Shown in pieces: positions 1 through 13,137 of a stretch of DNA of 64,000 nucleotides. Source of the stretch: Balaenoptera acutorostrata (lineage: Eukaryota > Chordata > Mammalia > Artiodactyla > Balaenopteridae); contig NC_080070.1 of assembly GCF_949987535.1 (NCBI RefSeq), forward strand, positions 13,521,770-13,585,769. The letters are read 5' to 3'. Position numbers and translations under genes: made by a program. The notes beneath the pieces are model-generated. The model made no database searches and had not been told where the DNA came from. It was given only the letters and a program-made list of their open reading frames with translations. The number at the start of each line of letters is the position of its first letter. Position 1 is the first letter of the stretch.

Positions 1-274
1 GAACAGTGCATAATTCATACACTTCATGTTTGCAAATCACTTTGCAATTTCTTTGTCACCCTTAATATACCATGAGGTAAAGTGTTATCTCTATCCTCAT
101 TTTGTGGATGAGGAAGTTCAAGTATGGAGAATACACAGTGCCCAGAGTCACAAATGATTTTAGCTCACAGCTGAAATGAAATGTACAGTAATTGCATTAT
201 ACAAGTGTAGCTGAATTCGTGAGTTACTCTGGCTTCAGTGCTCTTACACCTATCATTAGATTGATGTGGCACTC

Positions 275-347
275 AAAAAAAAAAAAAAAAAGAGAGAGAG
301 GGAGGGAGGGAGGAAGGAAGGAAGGAAGGAAGGAAGGAAGGAAGGAG
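275..347. repeat. A-run followed by (GA)n and (GGAA)n microsatellite
   Basis: About 18 A, then AGAGAG, then GGGA and about ten GGAA/GAAG units. It is purine-only on this strand over more than 70 bases. Confidence 0.95.
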
Positions 348-2170
348 AAACAGAAAAAGGAAAGAAATCCCAAAGTTGGAATCTTTTAGCTCTGTTCCAC
401 CCTGCCCCTAAGCTCTGGCATTGAGCCTCTTCAAAGGCCTGTTTGCTACCTCTGGGGGCTCAGGGCCCTGTGCCCTCACTGCCATGAACATAGGGTCAAC
501 TCCACGCAGACCAATGTAGTTCTGTGGTCATGGGCTGCACCCCTGGCCCCAACTGCCAACCCAGAGACAACCACTGATGGGGAAGTGTTGGTTATATGAC
601 CATTATGATGCCCAGAGCCATGGGATGATGAACAATCTTCTAAGGTTTCTTTTCTTTTGTATTTTATTTTTCTAATTTTCTACAATGAACATGTATTATT
701 CAGGGAAAAAAAATCAAATAGCCAATAATAATGTAGTCTAAGAACTAACGCTAATGTTTAAGAAATATTTTGCACCATGGAGACATTGATGAAAAGAGGG
801 AAAACCCAGCCCACCAAGGTGACCACGTTGAGGGAAACCAGAAACTTTTGTGACCATCAACTCAGGTGGTCTTGTTTAAAAATCTGTCCCCTTACTCTAC
901 TGTATAACAGCTGGAAGACAGCACAGAAGCCAACCCGGCTGTTAATGCACCAACTACTTCTATCTGTGGTGAAATCACTCCATGACTCATCATCTTTCCC
1001 TGGAAAGGGCTGGGTGTGTCCACGGGAAAGGTTCTTCCCTAGAGCAGAGGGGACATTTTCAGAAGAGTAGCTTCCCTTTAGCTACAAGAATCAAGCAAAC
1101 ATCCCACACATATCACACCAAAGATGACCACAGTGTATTTCTTCCCACTCCTTCCCCCCCAAAACTTGAAAATCAATTCGTTAATGCTCTCAGAATAAGC
1201 CAGGTGAAGACAGAGTCAATTCTAAACGCCTCTGGGTGATGTACTTGATTCCATTATCCTGAATCTGAGTCAGGTGGGCAGCTTTGGAGACGGAAGCAGC
1301 ACATCTTCCCATTAAACCGGGACAACTACACGTGGTTCTTTCATTTTAGACCTCTCGTGGTGACAGTGGATGAACATTAAGATGTGGGGCGCCGACCGAA
1401 GAGTCTCAGGACGTCTTCTTCCCTTATCGAAAGAGAGGCAAGCATTGCTAGGTGCAACCACTCACTCCCAACAAGAGAGTATACCCAAGTGGCACGAGGG
1501 CCCAGGGTGCTGCACATGGACGCGTGACTGAGGAAGGCTTTGTCTTGATTTGGTGGAGTTGTCGAGTGTTTGTGACTTTGTGATCCCTGAAATCGCAAGG
1601 GTGTTATCGTTGAAAGGCTGGGACTTGGAGGAGGATTGAAGCTGGAACAGGCACGTTTGAAATTTTTTTACGCTTTGATGCCAGGGTGTCACAGAACTCC
1701 TTATGAAACCTACAGCCACAGCAAACAAGGAAGGGGGCTGCTTGGAGTGGATGAGCCTCTCTAAAGACAGATTCCTTAACTATTTTAATGGGTCGTAGTT
1801 GATGCAGAGGGAAAGTGGAAGTGAGTGGACAGAAAGGAACAGAAATCAGAAGAAGAAACCAAAACTCTCAAAATGGGGGAAGAAATAGGACCTCTTTCTA
1901 AGGCAGACACCCCACTTTCCTGAATCCCCAGGGTCCTAGGGCAGGGAAGGAAATAAAAGGCCCTGTGCTCAAGGTCAACTTTCACGGAGCTCAAAACACA
2001 TACACGGTCATAGGCCTCGCCTGCACACCTGTAGGGATTTTGAACTTGACCTGGGGTGGGGGCTGGTGGGTGAGGCTGCTGACCCTGAATCCTGTCAGAA
2101 GGTTGGGTTCTACTCTGATCTGGGGTTAGCAGAGTCTGATGTAAAGACTCTCGAAGGTTGAGCCTCCTTC
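348..2170. other. Downstream flank of TMEM178B; no gene recognised
   Basis: No splice-bounded coding segment, RNA gene or clearly classifiable transposon was recognised. Short open frames here read as non-protein sequence. A second minus-strand AATAAA lies at 668-663. Confidence 0.6.
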
Positions 2171-2230
2171 TTCCTTCTCCTTCCTCCCTGCCTTCTCTTC
2201 TTCCTTCTCCTCCCTCCCTGCCTTCTCTTC
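2171..2230. repeat. Two tandem 30-bp pyrimidine units
   Basis: Units 2171-2200 and 2201-2230 differ at one base (CCTTCTCCTTCC against CCTTCTCCTCCC) and lie in a longer C/T-only tract of the plus strand. Confidence 0.9.
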
Positions 2231-2396
2231 TTCCTCAGCCCTCACAGCACGAAAGCTTCAGTGACAGCTTGGAGTGACACGTCTTCATCTGAGGTCAAGT
2301 CCCTAGGCCGGAGGGATCAAGGTCACCAGAGCAGTTCTCCCACAGCCAGGACTTGCCATCTGTACAGGGCTTCCATCCTGGCCATGTGGCTGGGCT

Positions 2397-2402
2397 TTTA
2401 TT
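2397..2402 (-). terminator. Candidate polyadenylation signal AATAAA
   Basis: TTTATT on the plus strand, so AATAAA on the minus strand. It is the first canonical hexamer downstream of the TMEM178B stop. The minus-strand sequence that follows has only modest G/T richness (for example TGGCTGTGGG about 45 nt on), so use of this site is a hypothesis. Confidence 0.3.
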
Positions 2403-3225
2403 GGCCCCGAGCAGGGTCAGACCCAGAGTGTGTATGTCTATACATTTCTGGCCCCATTACCAAAGAAAGCAGCTCTAAGCTCCTTCTCTGCGGATGGTGA
2501 GTTGAGCCCAGGTGGTTTACTTCTTTCCTAGGGGTCCTCCTAGCATTTAGGAACATTTCAAAGGGATGCAGCAATCTGTGTTAAAGGTCTATTATAAAGA
2601 TTAGTAGTTGGAGAGAGTGGATGATCTATTTATGGCAAGCATGGGATTAAAAAAGAGGGTATAAATTACAGGTTGGTGAACAGTACTGGTTACTTAAGAA
2701 AAGTTTAAATGATTGATTACAAATTGCCCCATTTGGAATTTCTTTCCCCATTTTCCTACAATTGGGAAACAGCTGAAATTTGGATGTGGTCACAGACAAG
2801 CCTTCTGCCCCAAAGAGATGCTGGTGGACGCCCACCTCTCCCTGCTAGGCGGAGCCCAGTCAAGATGCTTGGAAGGAAGACACAATCTGAGATACTTCTC
2901 CTCACTTTTCCTCAAGCCCAAGTATGCCCTTCCCCTGAAGTGGGAAATCTAACTTTTCAAAGCAAATTATTATTTTTTTAAATTCCCTGTACAATTGAAA
3001 CACTGGGTTTTCCTGAAAATTATCTCCCTTCTCATAGAATACATCCTTTGTTTTATAAATCATCCTTAGAAGTGCAATTAGGAGCTAACAGCATTTCCTG
3101 CCCCGTCATCTCCTAGCTCCCCACGCACGGGGCACTCACTCACACATGAGCCTTTTTGCAGAAGCTGATCCGTGTCGCCAGCAAGGAAGTCTTGAGTAGT
3201 ACACCGCACATCTGCGTCCAGGTAC

Positions 3226-3350
3226 ATACTGACACAAATGTACACAAAATGCACCAGAGAGATACACACACACAGAGACCCACACTCAGACCCATCCACG
3301 CACATCAGATGTCCTTTGTGGTTGTGAATTACACGCACACACACAGTCAA
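3226..3350. repeat. Degenerate CA-rich tract
   Basis: Interrupted ACAC and CACAGAG runs (GATACACACACACAG, ATTACACGCACACACAC). The flanking sequence from 2403 to 4334 otherwise contains nothing I can classify. Confidence 0.6.
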
Positions 3351-4334
3351 AAAGAGCAGATGAGGAGAGAGGCGGGACTTGGAGCCTGGTGGATGGAAGA
3401 GGGAGAAGGGAAATGGTTCACAGGTGAGAAAAGGGGGGATCTGGAGGGGAGGCAGGGTAGAGGACAGATAGATGAAACAGAGGGCATGGCTGGGAAGAAA
3501 GGCTGCTGAGTGGGTGGCAAAGTTCCCAGAGCACATTCAGTAATGAAGCAACTGAATTCTCGGCTACACGGTTGACCCATGGCTGGACGGCTCGGGGGAT
3601 TCTCTCCTTGCCTCCCCAGGGCTGCTCGGCCCCCGCGGGGTCACTGAGGTGACGGTCAGCTGCTGCTGCCCACTCTTGCTGGCAGACTCCTGTCCCCCCA
3701 GCTTTCACAACCCGCTGGCTGGCTCCACAGCTCGCCAACCCCTGCAGTGCCAATGCGCTCAACCGAGCCTGAGACACCGGGCCGGACTGAGGCCACCTCT
3801 GTTTGGGTGCTAGCCACCAAGATGGCTACTTGGGGGTTCAAGGCCTTGAATACCAAGAGGAAAAGGAAGAAGATGGCAAGAGTCAAGAGTTCTCCATGAA
3901 TTTACACAATATCATACAAACTGGAGTCCATGGGACATGGCGGCTCTCTCTGCAGGTGACCCATTTTCTTTCATCTGTACAGAGGTCACCCCTACAAAAG
4001 GGGTGGACGTCCAGTGACAAAGGACAGCTTCTGTGATGGGAAGTGAAAGGTCTTGTCTGGTATATGGACTTTCCAACAGCAACAGAGGCCACTTTCCTTC
4101 TCCCTCTTGAACTGTGTTCCCCCTCTTCGCTCATGGCTCGTGTACCCAGCTGTGTCTTGAACTTCCAAAATTAGAGGACTAAATCCCATGACGTCCCAGA
4201 ACTGGGATGTGAAGCACCACAGGTCCTCTGCCCAGTGGTTTTGTCCTTGGTTCTGCCCTCTGGGAATTTCAGCTGCACTAAAAATAACAGAAAAACGCAA
4301 CACAAATGATAAAACCCCACACTCAGAAAACATC

Positions 4335-4380
4335 CACACACACACACACACGCACACGCACACACACGCACGCACACACA
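4335..4380. repeat. (CA)n microsatellite with CG interruptions
   Basis: About 46 bases of alternating CACA/CGCA between the unique sequences ending GAAAACATC and starting CTCCAGGG. Confidence 0.95.
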
Positions 4381-4560
4381 CTCCAGGGATCTGAAGCTGC
4401 AAAACTGGCCCCCGTAGAAGCCCGCCCCTCATGATGCTTCCTAGGTCTTGGGCCCTCCATCCTGGGCCATGAAACCACCACAAATGACAGACAACAGTTA
4501 TAACCCACTATTGCCATTTAAAAAGGTGAAAAGAAAAAAAGGAAACTGCCTGAAGTTGTC

Positions 4561-4585
4561 GCATGCGTGCGCCCGCGCGCGCGCG

Positions 4586-4619
<34 letters not shown>
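4561..4619. repeat. (GC)n-(CA)n compound microsatellite, Z-DNA prone
   Basis: Alternating purine/pyrimidine throughout: GCATGCGTGC, then about nine GC units (4572-4587), a TA step, then about 15 CA units. It is 780 bp past the TMEM178B stop and so probably within its 3' UTR. Confidence 0.95.
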
Positions 4620-4620
<1 letters not shown>

Positions 4621-5325
4621 TACAGCGTTACTCCAAGGCTCCGATCTTCCTGGGGAGTGCAGATGGGGTTCGGGGCAGGGTGGCCTCTTGCTTAACTGGG
4701 CGTAAGGCAGCTGGAAGGTAAGACTGGGTTTTCTGAGCATCCACTGAAGTGTCCTCTCGTCGATGCGGATCTTGTCTCTCAGCATGCTGTGCTCTCCCCC
4801 TTCCCACCTCCGGAACTTTGTCCAAAAGTTTGGCAGCAAAGAGAAAACTCCCTTCTCGGTGTGTTTTCTCTTCCACTTCTTGTGTGTCACTGGTCGGCCA
4901 GGAAGGAAATCAGAACGGGAAGGGCAGGAGAAGAAAATGGTTCTGGAAATGGCCTCAAAGATCTGGTTACATTCTATGAACTAAGGGCATCGTTTCTCTG
5001 ATATGATCGGTGTTGGGGTATTGTCCCCTCCTGCCAGCCCAGCGGAGGGCACGTCCTTGTCTACACCCGTGCCACCCCAGACCACGGGCACCGTCCCTTC
5101 CCAGCCCACCACCCCATCCTCGTGAGTGACGGCAATCGGGACTATCTCGAGTGGTGATGTCTTCAAGAAACCACGGAGCCAAAAGTTAAGAACTGATGGA
5201 AGAGCCACGTGATGGGGACGCCTTCCCCATCTCGGTGATGAGGCAACACAAAGTCCGACGAGATGCAGGTGCCTGAGCCAGCTCCACTCTGCCTCGGCAC
5301 TGGCATCATCGTGATTGAGTTTTGT

Positions 5326-5399
5326 TGTATATATGTATATTATATATATATTTATATATATATTTATATATATATATATATGTATGGGTTTTTTTTTTT

Positions 5400-5401
<2 letters not shown>
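5326..5401. repeat. TA-rich microsatellite and T-run abutting the TMEM178B stop codon
   Basis: (TA)n with ATTTA interruptions (5326-5382), then TGGG, then 13 T (5389-5401). The last two Ts are the two As of the minus-strand TAA, so the mRNA reads UAA running straight into an A tract and then UA repeats. Confidence 0.95.
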
Positions 5402-5804
<403 letters not shown>

Positions 5805-6870
5805 TCAATATTTGGAAATATTCATGGAGAGGGGAATAGTACCAAGGCTCCCTCATGCTCCAATAACTGCCCAGTCTTGCATAAACTCGGGGAGTCTCTC
5901 CTTTGGGAAAATACTAAAAATATATCACATGACAGTTTGTGTAGGGTGCAGTGAAGCAGGAGAGTATCTCGCTCATTTCTCGAAAGCCTTTAAAATTCAC
6001 TGTCTTTCCTTGGAGACGCAGAAAACACCCCCCACTGCTACTTCTTTAAAGAGAAAAACATTTTTATTCTTTTCTTTTCCATACACAATGTCTCATACGA
6101 TATTGGGTTTTCCTTTAATCCATTTACCAACCAGTCACCCAAATCCTGGAAGCCTTGTCCCGTAAGACAACGTTTCCCAGCGTTTTCTGTGGAACACTAA
6201 GCCTAGGAGATAACTCCTTTACGACGTGGCAGCAGAGGCAATAACTCTGGGAAACTCTGCACGTCACTTCTCACCCACTAAGATTCATAATCCACAGTAA
6301 CATAAGTTAACTTGTCCAGCCTAGTCTTATGAGGTATTTCACAAACTTATTCAATGACGCTCCTTTAAAAAAAACCATTGCTCAAATTAACCCCCAATGA
6401 GAAGGCTGCTACAAGAGATACAATGTTATCAAATAGAATTATAAGTCCACTTTTAGCCAATAGATATTTGATGTACCTAAAATGAGTTTAAGAGCTTTTC
6501 TGGATATTTGCTGTGTCTAATATTTCCTCTGTCACTGCAGATAGGAGAACAATGGCCTGAAGAAGTAAAGTTTGGAAAAGGCTGGGTGGGGTCGATAGTA
6601 CTGCAGGGGTCCAGGCACTTCAGTGGCTGTGATCTGTGTTTCCAAAGACCACTAAGTCAGGAGCAGAGCAGAGGGCGGTCCAGAGGCAGGGAGACCAGTT
6701 AGGAGCTGTAGTCAAGGGGAGAAGGAAGGAGGGGTCTGGCGAGGAGGGAGCAGGGCAGGACTGAATGACTGTTTAGTGAATGATGGCTGGTAGAGGCAAT
6801 GGAAAGCAGTGAGTCAGGGGTGACCTGGGCACAGGTGCCGCATAAATAAAATTGTGTGGGTGGGAAGCAT

Positions 6871-6933
6871 GTAGGTGTATGTATGTGTGCGTGTGTGTGT
6901 GTGTGCGTGTACATGCTTGTGCACGTGTGTGCA
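6871..6933. repeat. (TG)n microsatellite with variants
   Basis: GTATGTATGTGTGCGTGTGT-type alternation over about 60 bases, with TGCG and TACATG interruptions. Confidence 0.9.
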
Positions 6934-7059
6934 GCGACAGTCATCGTGTACAAACAGATATGGTACCATCATTACCTGGGAAAACAGTGGGGGGGTTACA
7001 AAGCACCCCGAGTCTCTCCCGCTGTGCCCTGGGGTTCAGACGGAATTCTAAGACGGTAC

Positions 7060-7165
7060 CCAGGGTGGATTATGTCTCATCCCAGACTTTCTGAATCAGA
7101 ATCTTGGGGAGAGGATGGGAATCTTTCCTTTTTAAAAGTTCCTCAGATGATTTCTGTTGATTGGC
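7060..7165. repeat. Possible MER5-type hAT-Charlie fossil
   Basis: The strings CAGACTTTCTGAATCAGAATCT, TGGGAATCTTTCCTTTTTAAAAG and CAGATGATTTCTGTTGATT resemble the MER5A core (old non-autonomous DNA transposon). It is divergent and its ends are unclear. Confidence 0.4.
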
Positions 7166-7169
7166 CTGG

Positions 7170-9040
7170 TGAGACCCTGTGTTAGGGCAGAGGTTCTTTG
7201 TATAACCTTGAGGCACAGATTCAGGTGAGGGAAGAAGCAGAGGGGGGCCAGAGGGAAGGAGGCAGCCTGTGGGACCCCGGCCAAGGACAGCGTGATGGCT
7301 TGGGAGTGCCAGAATTGAAGAAAGCTTCGTTTTGACACCAGTTCCAAAGAATCCAAACTCCAACAAACCAGAGCTGGCCTGCTTGGGCCTCAAGTACGCT
7401 TTCAATTTCTGGTTTAGAAACCTGAGTGTGCGATGACGTCATTTACTAAAATTTAGATTTAGGACAGGAAGAGGGAGAGAGAGAGCGCACATGTGTGCAT
7501 GCGTGCTGAGTTCAAATCTGAGCTGCCCTTGGGATGTTAAGGCACTTGGCACCGTGGGTCTGGAGCCTGGTAGTAATTTCTGAGCTAGAGATGTGGACTG
7601 AGTCATCATCTTATAAACTGAAGCTCTGGATGTGACTGAGGTCACCCAAGGGCTCTCTATAAACTCTATCCACATAGGATACTTTTAAAAATGGAGACAT
7701 TTCTTCTCATCAAATTGTGTACAGTCTTCCTGATCAAGTGCAGTGATTTGTTCCCGGAGAGAAGGTCGGTCTCAAGGAAGTTTTGATCTTCCCAAGTTGC
7801 CAGTAGCTGAAAAAGCTTGATAGACACTATTTTAAGGGTGTTCTGCAAGCAGAGCAGACAGGACACAAAGATGAGGTTGATAAATGAAGACCTAATTACT
7901 TAATTACCATATGGACTTAATTACCTACCAGTTGGAAATGGCCCAGCTTGTTGATAACATACATCTTGTTGTCATGTTAATAGGGTTAGTTGGGATATCT
8001 TCCTGCCTTCACTTCCTGTCAGTTGTTCTGTGACTTTGGAACCTCTAAAGATTTCTGTGGTTTGTTAGCTTCCGTCAATATTCCCATAGATGGGAAAAAA
8101 CTTTGAGGGCTCTCACTTAAGATGGCCCGTTATGCAGGTCATCTGTGCAACATGTCAGGAAAGCCCGGTGTGACAAAGAGGGAAGAGTTGGAGCAGCTTC
8201 CGTCAGCTACCATAGACACGGCTGTTTTCCGTTCGGAGCAAGGATTGATATTTTTATGTACTTCTGCACTTATAAATTCAAGTTTGGAAACGTGCATTAA
8301 TAACGGGAAATACACACGGCAGGAGTACCGGAGCGTGGGGGGATGAGGGGCACAGGCGCGCAAGGACCCTACCTGACCCAGCTTTGTGTCTCAGGTGATG
8401 AGCCCAAGTCTCAGACCTGTGGATTGGTGACCAACTGGGAAGGGTGGGGTGCAGAACTCCCCCTACCACCAACAACTCTGAGGGGTTCCCTGAGGAACTA
8501 ATAGAGATTCTAAATGTCTCTGCTAGAAAGCATCCTCAATTAAAGGGCGGTAATAGATATTACAGCACGGGGGACTGCAGCCTCTTTCCATTCACCCAGA
8601 AGTACAGTGGTCCTTTGGGCAGGTATGAGGCTCTCCTCTCCCCTCAAGGAGCAGGCCGTGGCCTGGGTCATTTTATTGCTCGGGAGCACTTATCGACTGG
8701 TGAGGGAGGATCCAAGAAAGGCAAACGTAATAATGCACGGTCACATCTTCTCAATAATTCCCCCCCATGGCTTGGGGTTTGAGCCTAATTCCAATCAGGC
8801 TCCAAGACTAACTGTAGTCACAGCTAGCAATTAAGTGAAAAGAACTGCCCAAGCCCTTCCCTTTGGAGCAAGGCTCTGCTGTGTGGCCAGAACTGGCTGT
8901 AACACTGGCCAGGCAAGTAGGAACAGCAGCAGCGCGGCTGTCAGACCTAAGTGATGTCAGGTCTGGGGAGGCAGGTTAACTGCAAGGGGGCAGACGGAAG
9001 GGGACATTCCTGCGGCCGCAGGCTCCATGGTGTACCCAAC
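7170..9040. other. Intronic sequence without recognised element
   Basis: Non-repetitive by eye. The one notable short site is the palindrome CCTGCGGCCGCAGG at 9009-9022, which includes a NotI site. Confidence 0.5.
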
Positions 9041-9244
9041 AGCCAATCAGCAAATATCTGTTGAACTTCTATGTTTGTGCCAAGCATTATGCTAGATGTT
9101 AGGGGGATAAAAAGGAGAATAAGATAGGATCACTGTTCTTAAGAATTTTTAATAAAATCTAAAATAAAAAGATGAAAAAAAATCTTATAATCTCGCTGGG
9201 GATATGAGACAGACATAAATGAAAAGCTGAGGATGAAGTGAAAA

Positions 9245-9370
9245 TAGTACCAGACTGGGGATTAAGAGACCTGAGTTTAGTATCAGCTCTGAATCTTTGG
9301 TCCCCTCATCTGTAAAATCGGGGAGCTGGAGCAGACAGCTATAAGGTGGCTCCTATATTTAGCCATGTTT
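9245..9370 (+). repeat. MIR fragment
   Basis: GGGATTAAGAGACCTGAGTTT and CCCCTCATCTGTAAAATCGGGG match the MIR body ('...cctcatctgtaaaatgggg'). Confidence 0.6.
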
Positions 9371-9539
9371 AGGAAAAGAAGGGCTAATACCCAGAAGTAA
9401 ATGGTAAGAGACAACTATGCCGGGCCAGGGAAGGTTTCCCAGAGGAAGCAGTGTCTTGAAAAATGAACAGGGTGTCCGCAGGCAATAAAGAGAAGGGGGT
9501 CCACACCTGGCCTGGAGAGCATCCCTCCTTCAACCCCAG

Positions 9540-9935
9540 TGCCCCAGTGTCCTAGGTCTCTAAGCCTGAGTCGAGAAGGCATGTCCATGTCCCACTTCCA
9601 TCGTGCCTCTAACTTCTGAAATGCTCACTGCTGCCACCCTGGTCAGGCTTCCATCATCTCCCACAGAACCTCTGTAACAGATCATCGGTTCCCTGCCTTC
9701 TTCTTCCAGTGATATTAAAAAAAATTTAAATCCCACCTTCCTTACCCTGCCTGAATGGCCTTACCTGAGTGGACACTTCCTACCTATATGACCTCATTTC
9801 TCAGCTTGACCCCCATACTCCCTGTACTCTAGCTAAGAAGAATGGCCTTCTTCTTGAGATCTTCTGGGATCTCAACTCAAATGCCATCCTCTCAGAGAGA
9901 TCCTTCCTGACCCTCTCCTAAAGTAGTCCCTCCTC
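9540..9935 (+). repeat. L2 3'-end fragment
   Basis: CTCAACTCAAATGCCATCCTCTC followed by AGAGAGATCCTTCCTGACC is the conserved L2 3' segment. The upstream 300 bp has matching C/T-rich character, but the boundary is vague. Confidence 0.6.
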
Positions 9936-10019
9936 CAGTGGTTTTCAAACCCTGTTCGATGGAGGTGCCTCAGGAGCTGCCACTGGGAAAGGAAGAGGGA
10001 GTAAAAGAGACCCCCAGCC

Positions 10020-13000
10020 CTCTCTCCTCTCTTTGGCCAGAATAGCCCTGCTTTGATCTGTTTCCACGTGAAATTTCATTTGATCTAAACATTTTTGAAA
10101 AGCACCAGCCTTGTCCATTCACAAGGGGACCATAAGGCATGTCATTATAGGAACTGTAAAGCTTTGGACAGCAAAGTGCAATGGCTCTTCTATTAGTTTC
10201 AAGTCCATGCCTTTGGCAGAAATAGCTAATCAATCTCAACCCTCATTCCTGCTGGTCCTGGAAGGGGCCTCAGACTCCTACTCAGCCCAGCCCTCCCGGC
10301 AGCCAGCCCCAACTAGTCAGTTGCAGTGGGCTGGAAGGAAAAATGACATCTAATTACCCTTTCCGTGCCAGGACTCGCACACATTTGGACTCAGAGCTCG
10401 GGAAGTCCAGTTAGATGAGACCACACCACCCCATGTGCCCGCAGCCCAAGAGCCAGTGCTAACAAGGTCCACTGGCATAGAGGGACCAGTGCCCTCCAGA
10501 CCCCTCTGGTGTCCCTATTTGCAAACTCCACCTGTGAGCGGGAAGGCATGGCCAAGGAGTGTAACGAACTCTGCAAACATAGATGCTTCCTTTTGATTCA
10601 AAGACAGCACCTGCTTCCTTGGATGACCATCCCCACCTGGAGCTCTTTCAGGACTCAAACCCATGATGTCACCTGGCAACCCATGGTCCAGCCCCAGTCA
10701 CCGGTGTCTGCGTGTCCCGTCAGCGCCTAGCTGGAAGGGGCGAGGGCTGTGTGGTGTTCTGGGATCCCTGGCCGCACGCCCGCTGGCTGCCCCCCACCCC
10801 TCCACTCCAGGCACCGCTGAGGCTTGAGTGAGGGCGAGACAGAGAAAAGAGTTTCCATGCCCAGCCGGCCGACTTCTCGTCCCAGCACCAAATACAGCAT
10901 CTTCACCCACCTCCTCGCGTTGCTGCCATCTCTAATTAATGTTTCTCTGGTTGCTGAATATTAGATTCTAGTTTTCTCCCCACTTTTAGTTTCTTGGCTG
11001 TTTGACAACTTCCTCCTGCTTGGATGGATATCTCTTCCCTGAGTTTCCAAGCTGCCCCTTGATCCAGGCTTGGTCCCCCCCCTCCCTAGATGTCACTGTC
11101 TGTCTCCTCCTTTGTCTTTTCAGACTTGGGGCTTCCATTCCTCCTCTGAACCCACATTCCATGCTCTTTCTGGCCACTTCACCCTCTCCTCTGATTTGAA
11201 CTACCACCAGAACATGAGTGATTCATAGGATTATGTGATAGTATGTGGTATCACATATTATGTAATTCTGCGTCCCAATCCCCAGGGACACGATACGTTT
11301 GAGGTACTCCCTGGCTACACACAGGATTTCCAGTGCTTCCCCCATAATCCCCAATTCCCTTCAGTTTCCGACTTTTTTTTCTTTCTAAGTCTTGCTTCCC
11401 TAGAAGGGTGATCAACCATCCCAGTTTGCCTGGGAGTTGGTGAGGGTAGAGGGTGTGTCCCTAGTAAGTGTGACTTTTGGTCCTAAAACTAGAAAAGACC
11501 TGGGCTAAGTAGTACACATTGGTCACCCTTCCTACACGTTCCCTCCTGCCCTGCACTCTGGGGCCAATCGGTGATACTGCAATGACTACAAAAATTAATC
11601 CTCGCTTGTAGGTTACAGAAAACCTAAAGCCTTATTAACCCAGTGGAAGCACAGAAACTTGGATCCCTGGGTATGTTGCCACGTTAAGAAATGCCAGGCC
11701 AGGAGAGCATTGTTTTGGGGCAGTTAACTCTTCTGCAACCTTGAAGTGTCACCAGGGAGCACTTAATCTGCAACCCCAAATGGTTCTATCCCAGTACCAC
11801 CTGGTAGGTTGATTACCAAGATATTTTTAAGCTGATATTCAGAGTTTTGGCATCAACCTCTGCTCAGCCCACTTCCGAGCAGTGACTGCAGGTACGTAAG
11901 GCGGGCGAGATGGGGCCTCCTACGTGGCCGCTGCTTCAGCATCCACAGGAGGGGAGGGGAGAACGCGTCTCCACTTCTTGCAGGGACTGTTGGAGAAGCC
12001 ATGTGGTAAAACCACAGCCACGGACCCCGTGGAGAAACAGTGTCAAAACCGTGGTCTCAGGCAAGGCAGCGAAGTGCTCTTGCTAATTCAAGAAGCCATT
12101 GCCTAGGAAACCGAGGGCCTCAGGAAGGTTCTCACAGGAATCCAGGGCGGTCACATATTGTGTGCAGAGGCATTTTCCCAAATAGCTATTCTTTCTGTGA
12201 CCAAGTTGTACCCAAAACTTCACTGGAGTATAATTTCTGCAGCTTTCCAGGGCCAGAGATCCATCTGTGTGACATTTTCTGCTCTTGGGAATAAGGAGTG
12301 ACGCCTGCTTATCCCTGACCCTCACGTGCTGCCTTGTTGCTATGGTGGCCAGAGGGCCTCTGTCCTGACCCCAGCCCCACAGGTCGCTGCAAAGCTGTCT
12401 CTGCAGAAGTGCCCTCGCGGACGTGTGTCAGGGAGGTCAGGATGCAGCCCAATCCTCTCTAAGACTCTCTCCCTTCCGCCCCCTCTGAGCTTTAAAACCG
12501 TAAAGAAGCAAATCGGCAAACAGAAAAAGGATCCCTCCTCCTTTAACAGTGGTATGCATCCCAGGAAGCTGATGTATACAAACCCTTCCTTTGCTTAGAT
12601 TAAATGCCTCAGCAGCATTTAGCTCTTGATAGCACTTTATAGCTTTGCTCAGACCTGCATGGAATATAAATTACTGTTGAATTATACACCACTGCATCAG
12701 CCAGCAGGCAGGTCACATGGGGCTTCACAGCCAAGGTGCCTTAGGGCTTCACTGGGATGAGGCAGGGGGTGGTGACAGGCTCTGGGGGAGAACACACTGC
12801 AGGGGATGGGGCCCTGAGTTAAGACAAAACCATCCATCATTCTGCAAGCTCTGCAGATGCTCTAGGCAGTCATTGCATGAATGCCACCTCACCCGCAAGG
12901 CAAGCGGCTTTTGTATCCCCGAGTCTGTCTGCACACTGCAAGGCTGGTCTACGTCCGGGCATGATTATGCCACAGGAATGCCACATCCTCAGCTCAAGCG

Positions 13001-13137
13001 ACGAAAGGGACTCGCTGGTTCAAATAGGCTGGCATTGACTCTAAAGAAAAAGCCTCCGCGTTCCTATCACAGAACACGGAGTCTCATCCCTTGGTTTTCC
13101 ATATCTCCAGGGTAGCCACCAAACCTGGAAACATGGG
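10020..13137. other. Intronic sequence without recognised element
   Basis: No coding exon, RNA gene or classifiable repeat was seen in this 3.1 kb. Several open frames exist (for example 12717-13115, plus) but lack recognisable domains or splice context. Confidence 0.5.

Larger units (their letters stand above)
2397..5399 (-). other. TMEM178B: Probable TMEM178B 3' UTR (distal limit uncertain)
   Basis: The sequence directly after the TAA stop on the minus strand. It starts with an A-run and a UA-rich microsatellite, then about 650 bp of non-repetitive sequence (4625-5320). No intron signal or new gene is evident. The only AATAAA hexamers I found on this strand left of the stop are at 2402-2397 and 668-663. 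Ending the transcript near the first gives a roughly 3-kb UTR. The UTR could be shorter, using a variant signal, or longer. Confidence 0.4.

Noticed and set aside
2171..2230. CRISPR-like or functional direct repeats
   Set aside because: Only two 30-bp units with no spacers in a pyrimidine tract: ordinary slippage. No CRISPR array exists anywhere in the window.
3078..3777. Overlapping open frames on both strands at 3.1-3.8 kb
   Set aside because: No domain, no conserved-looking segment, and probable location in the 3' UTR/flank of TMEM178B.
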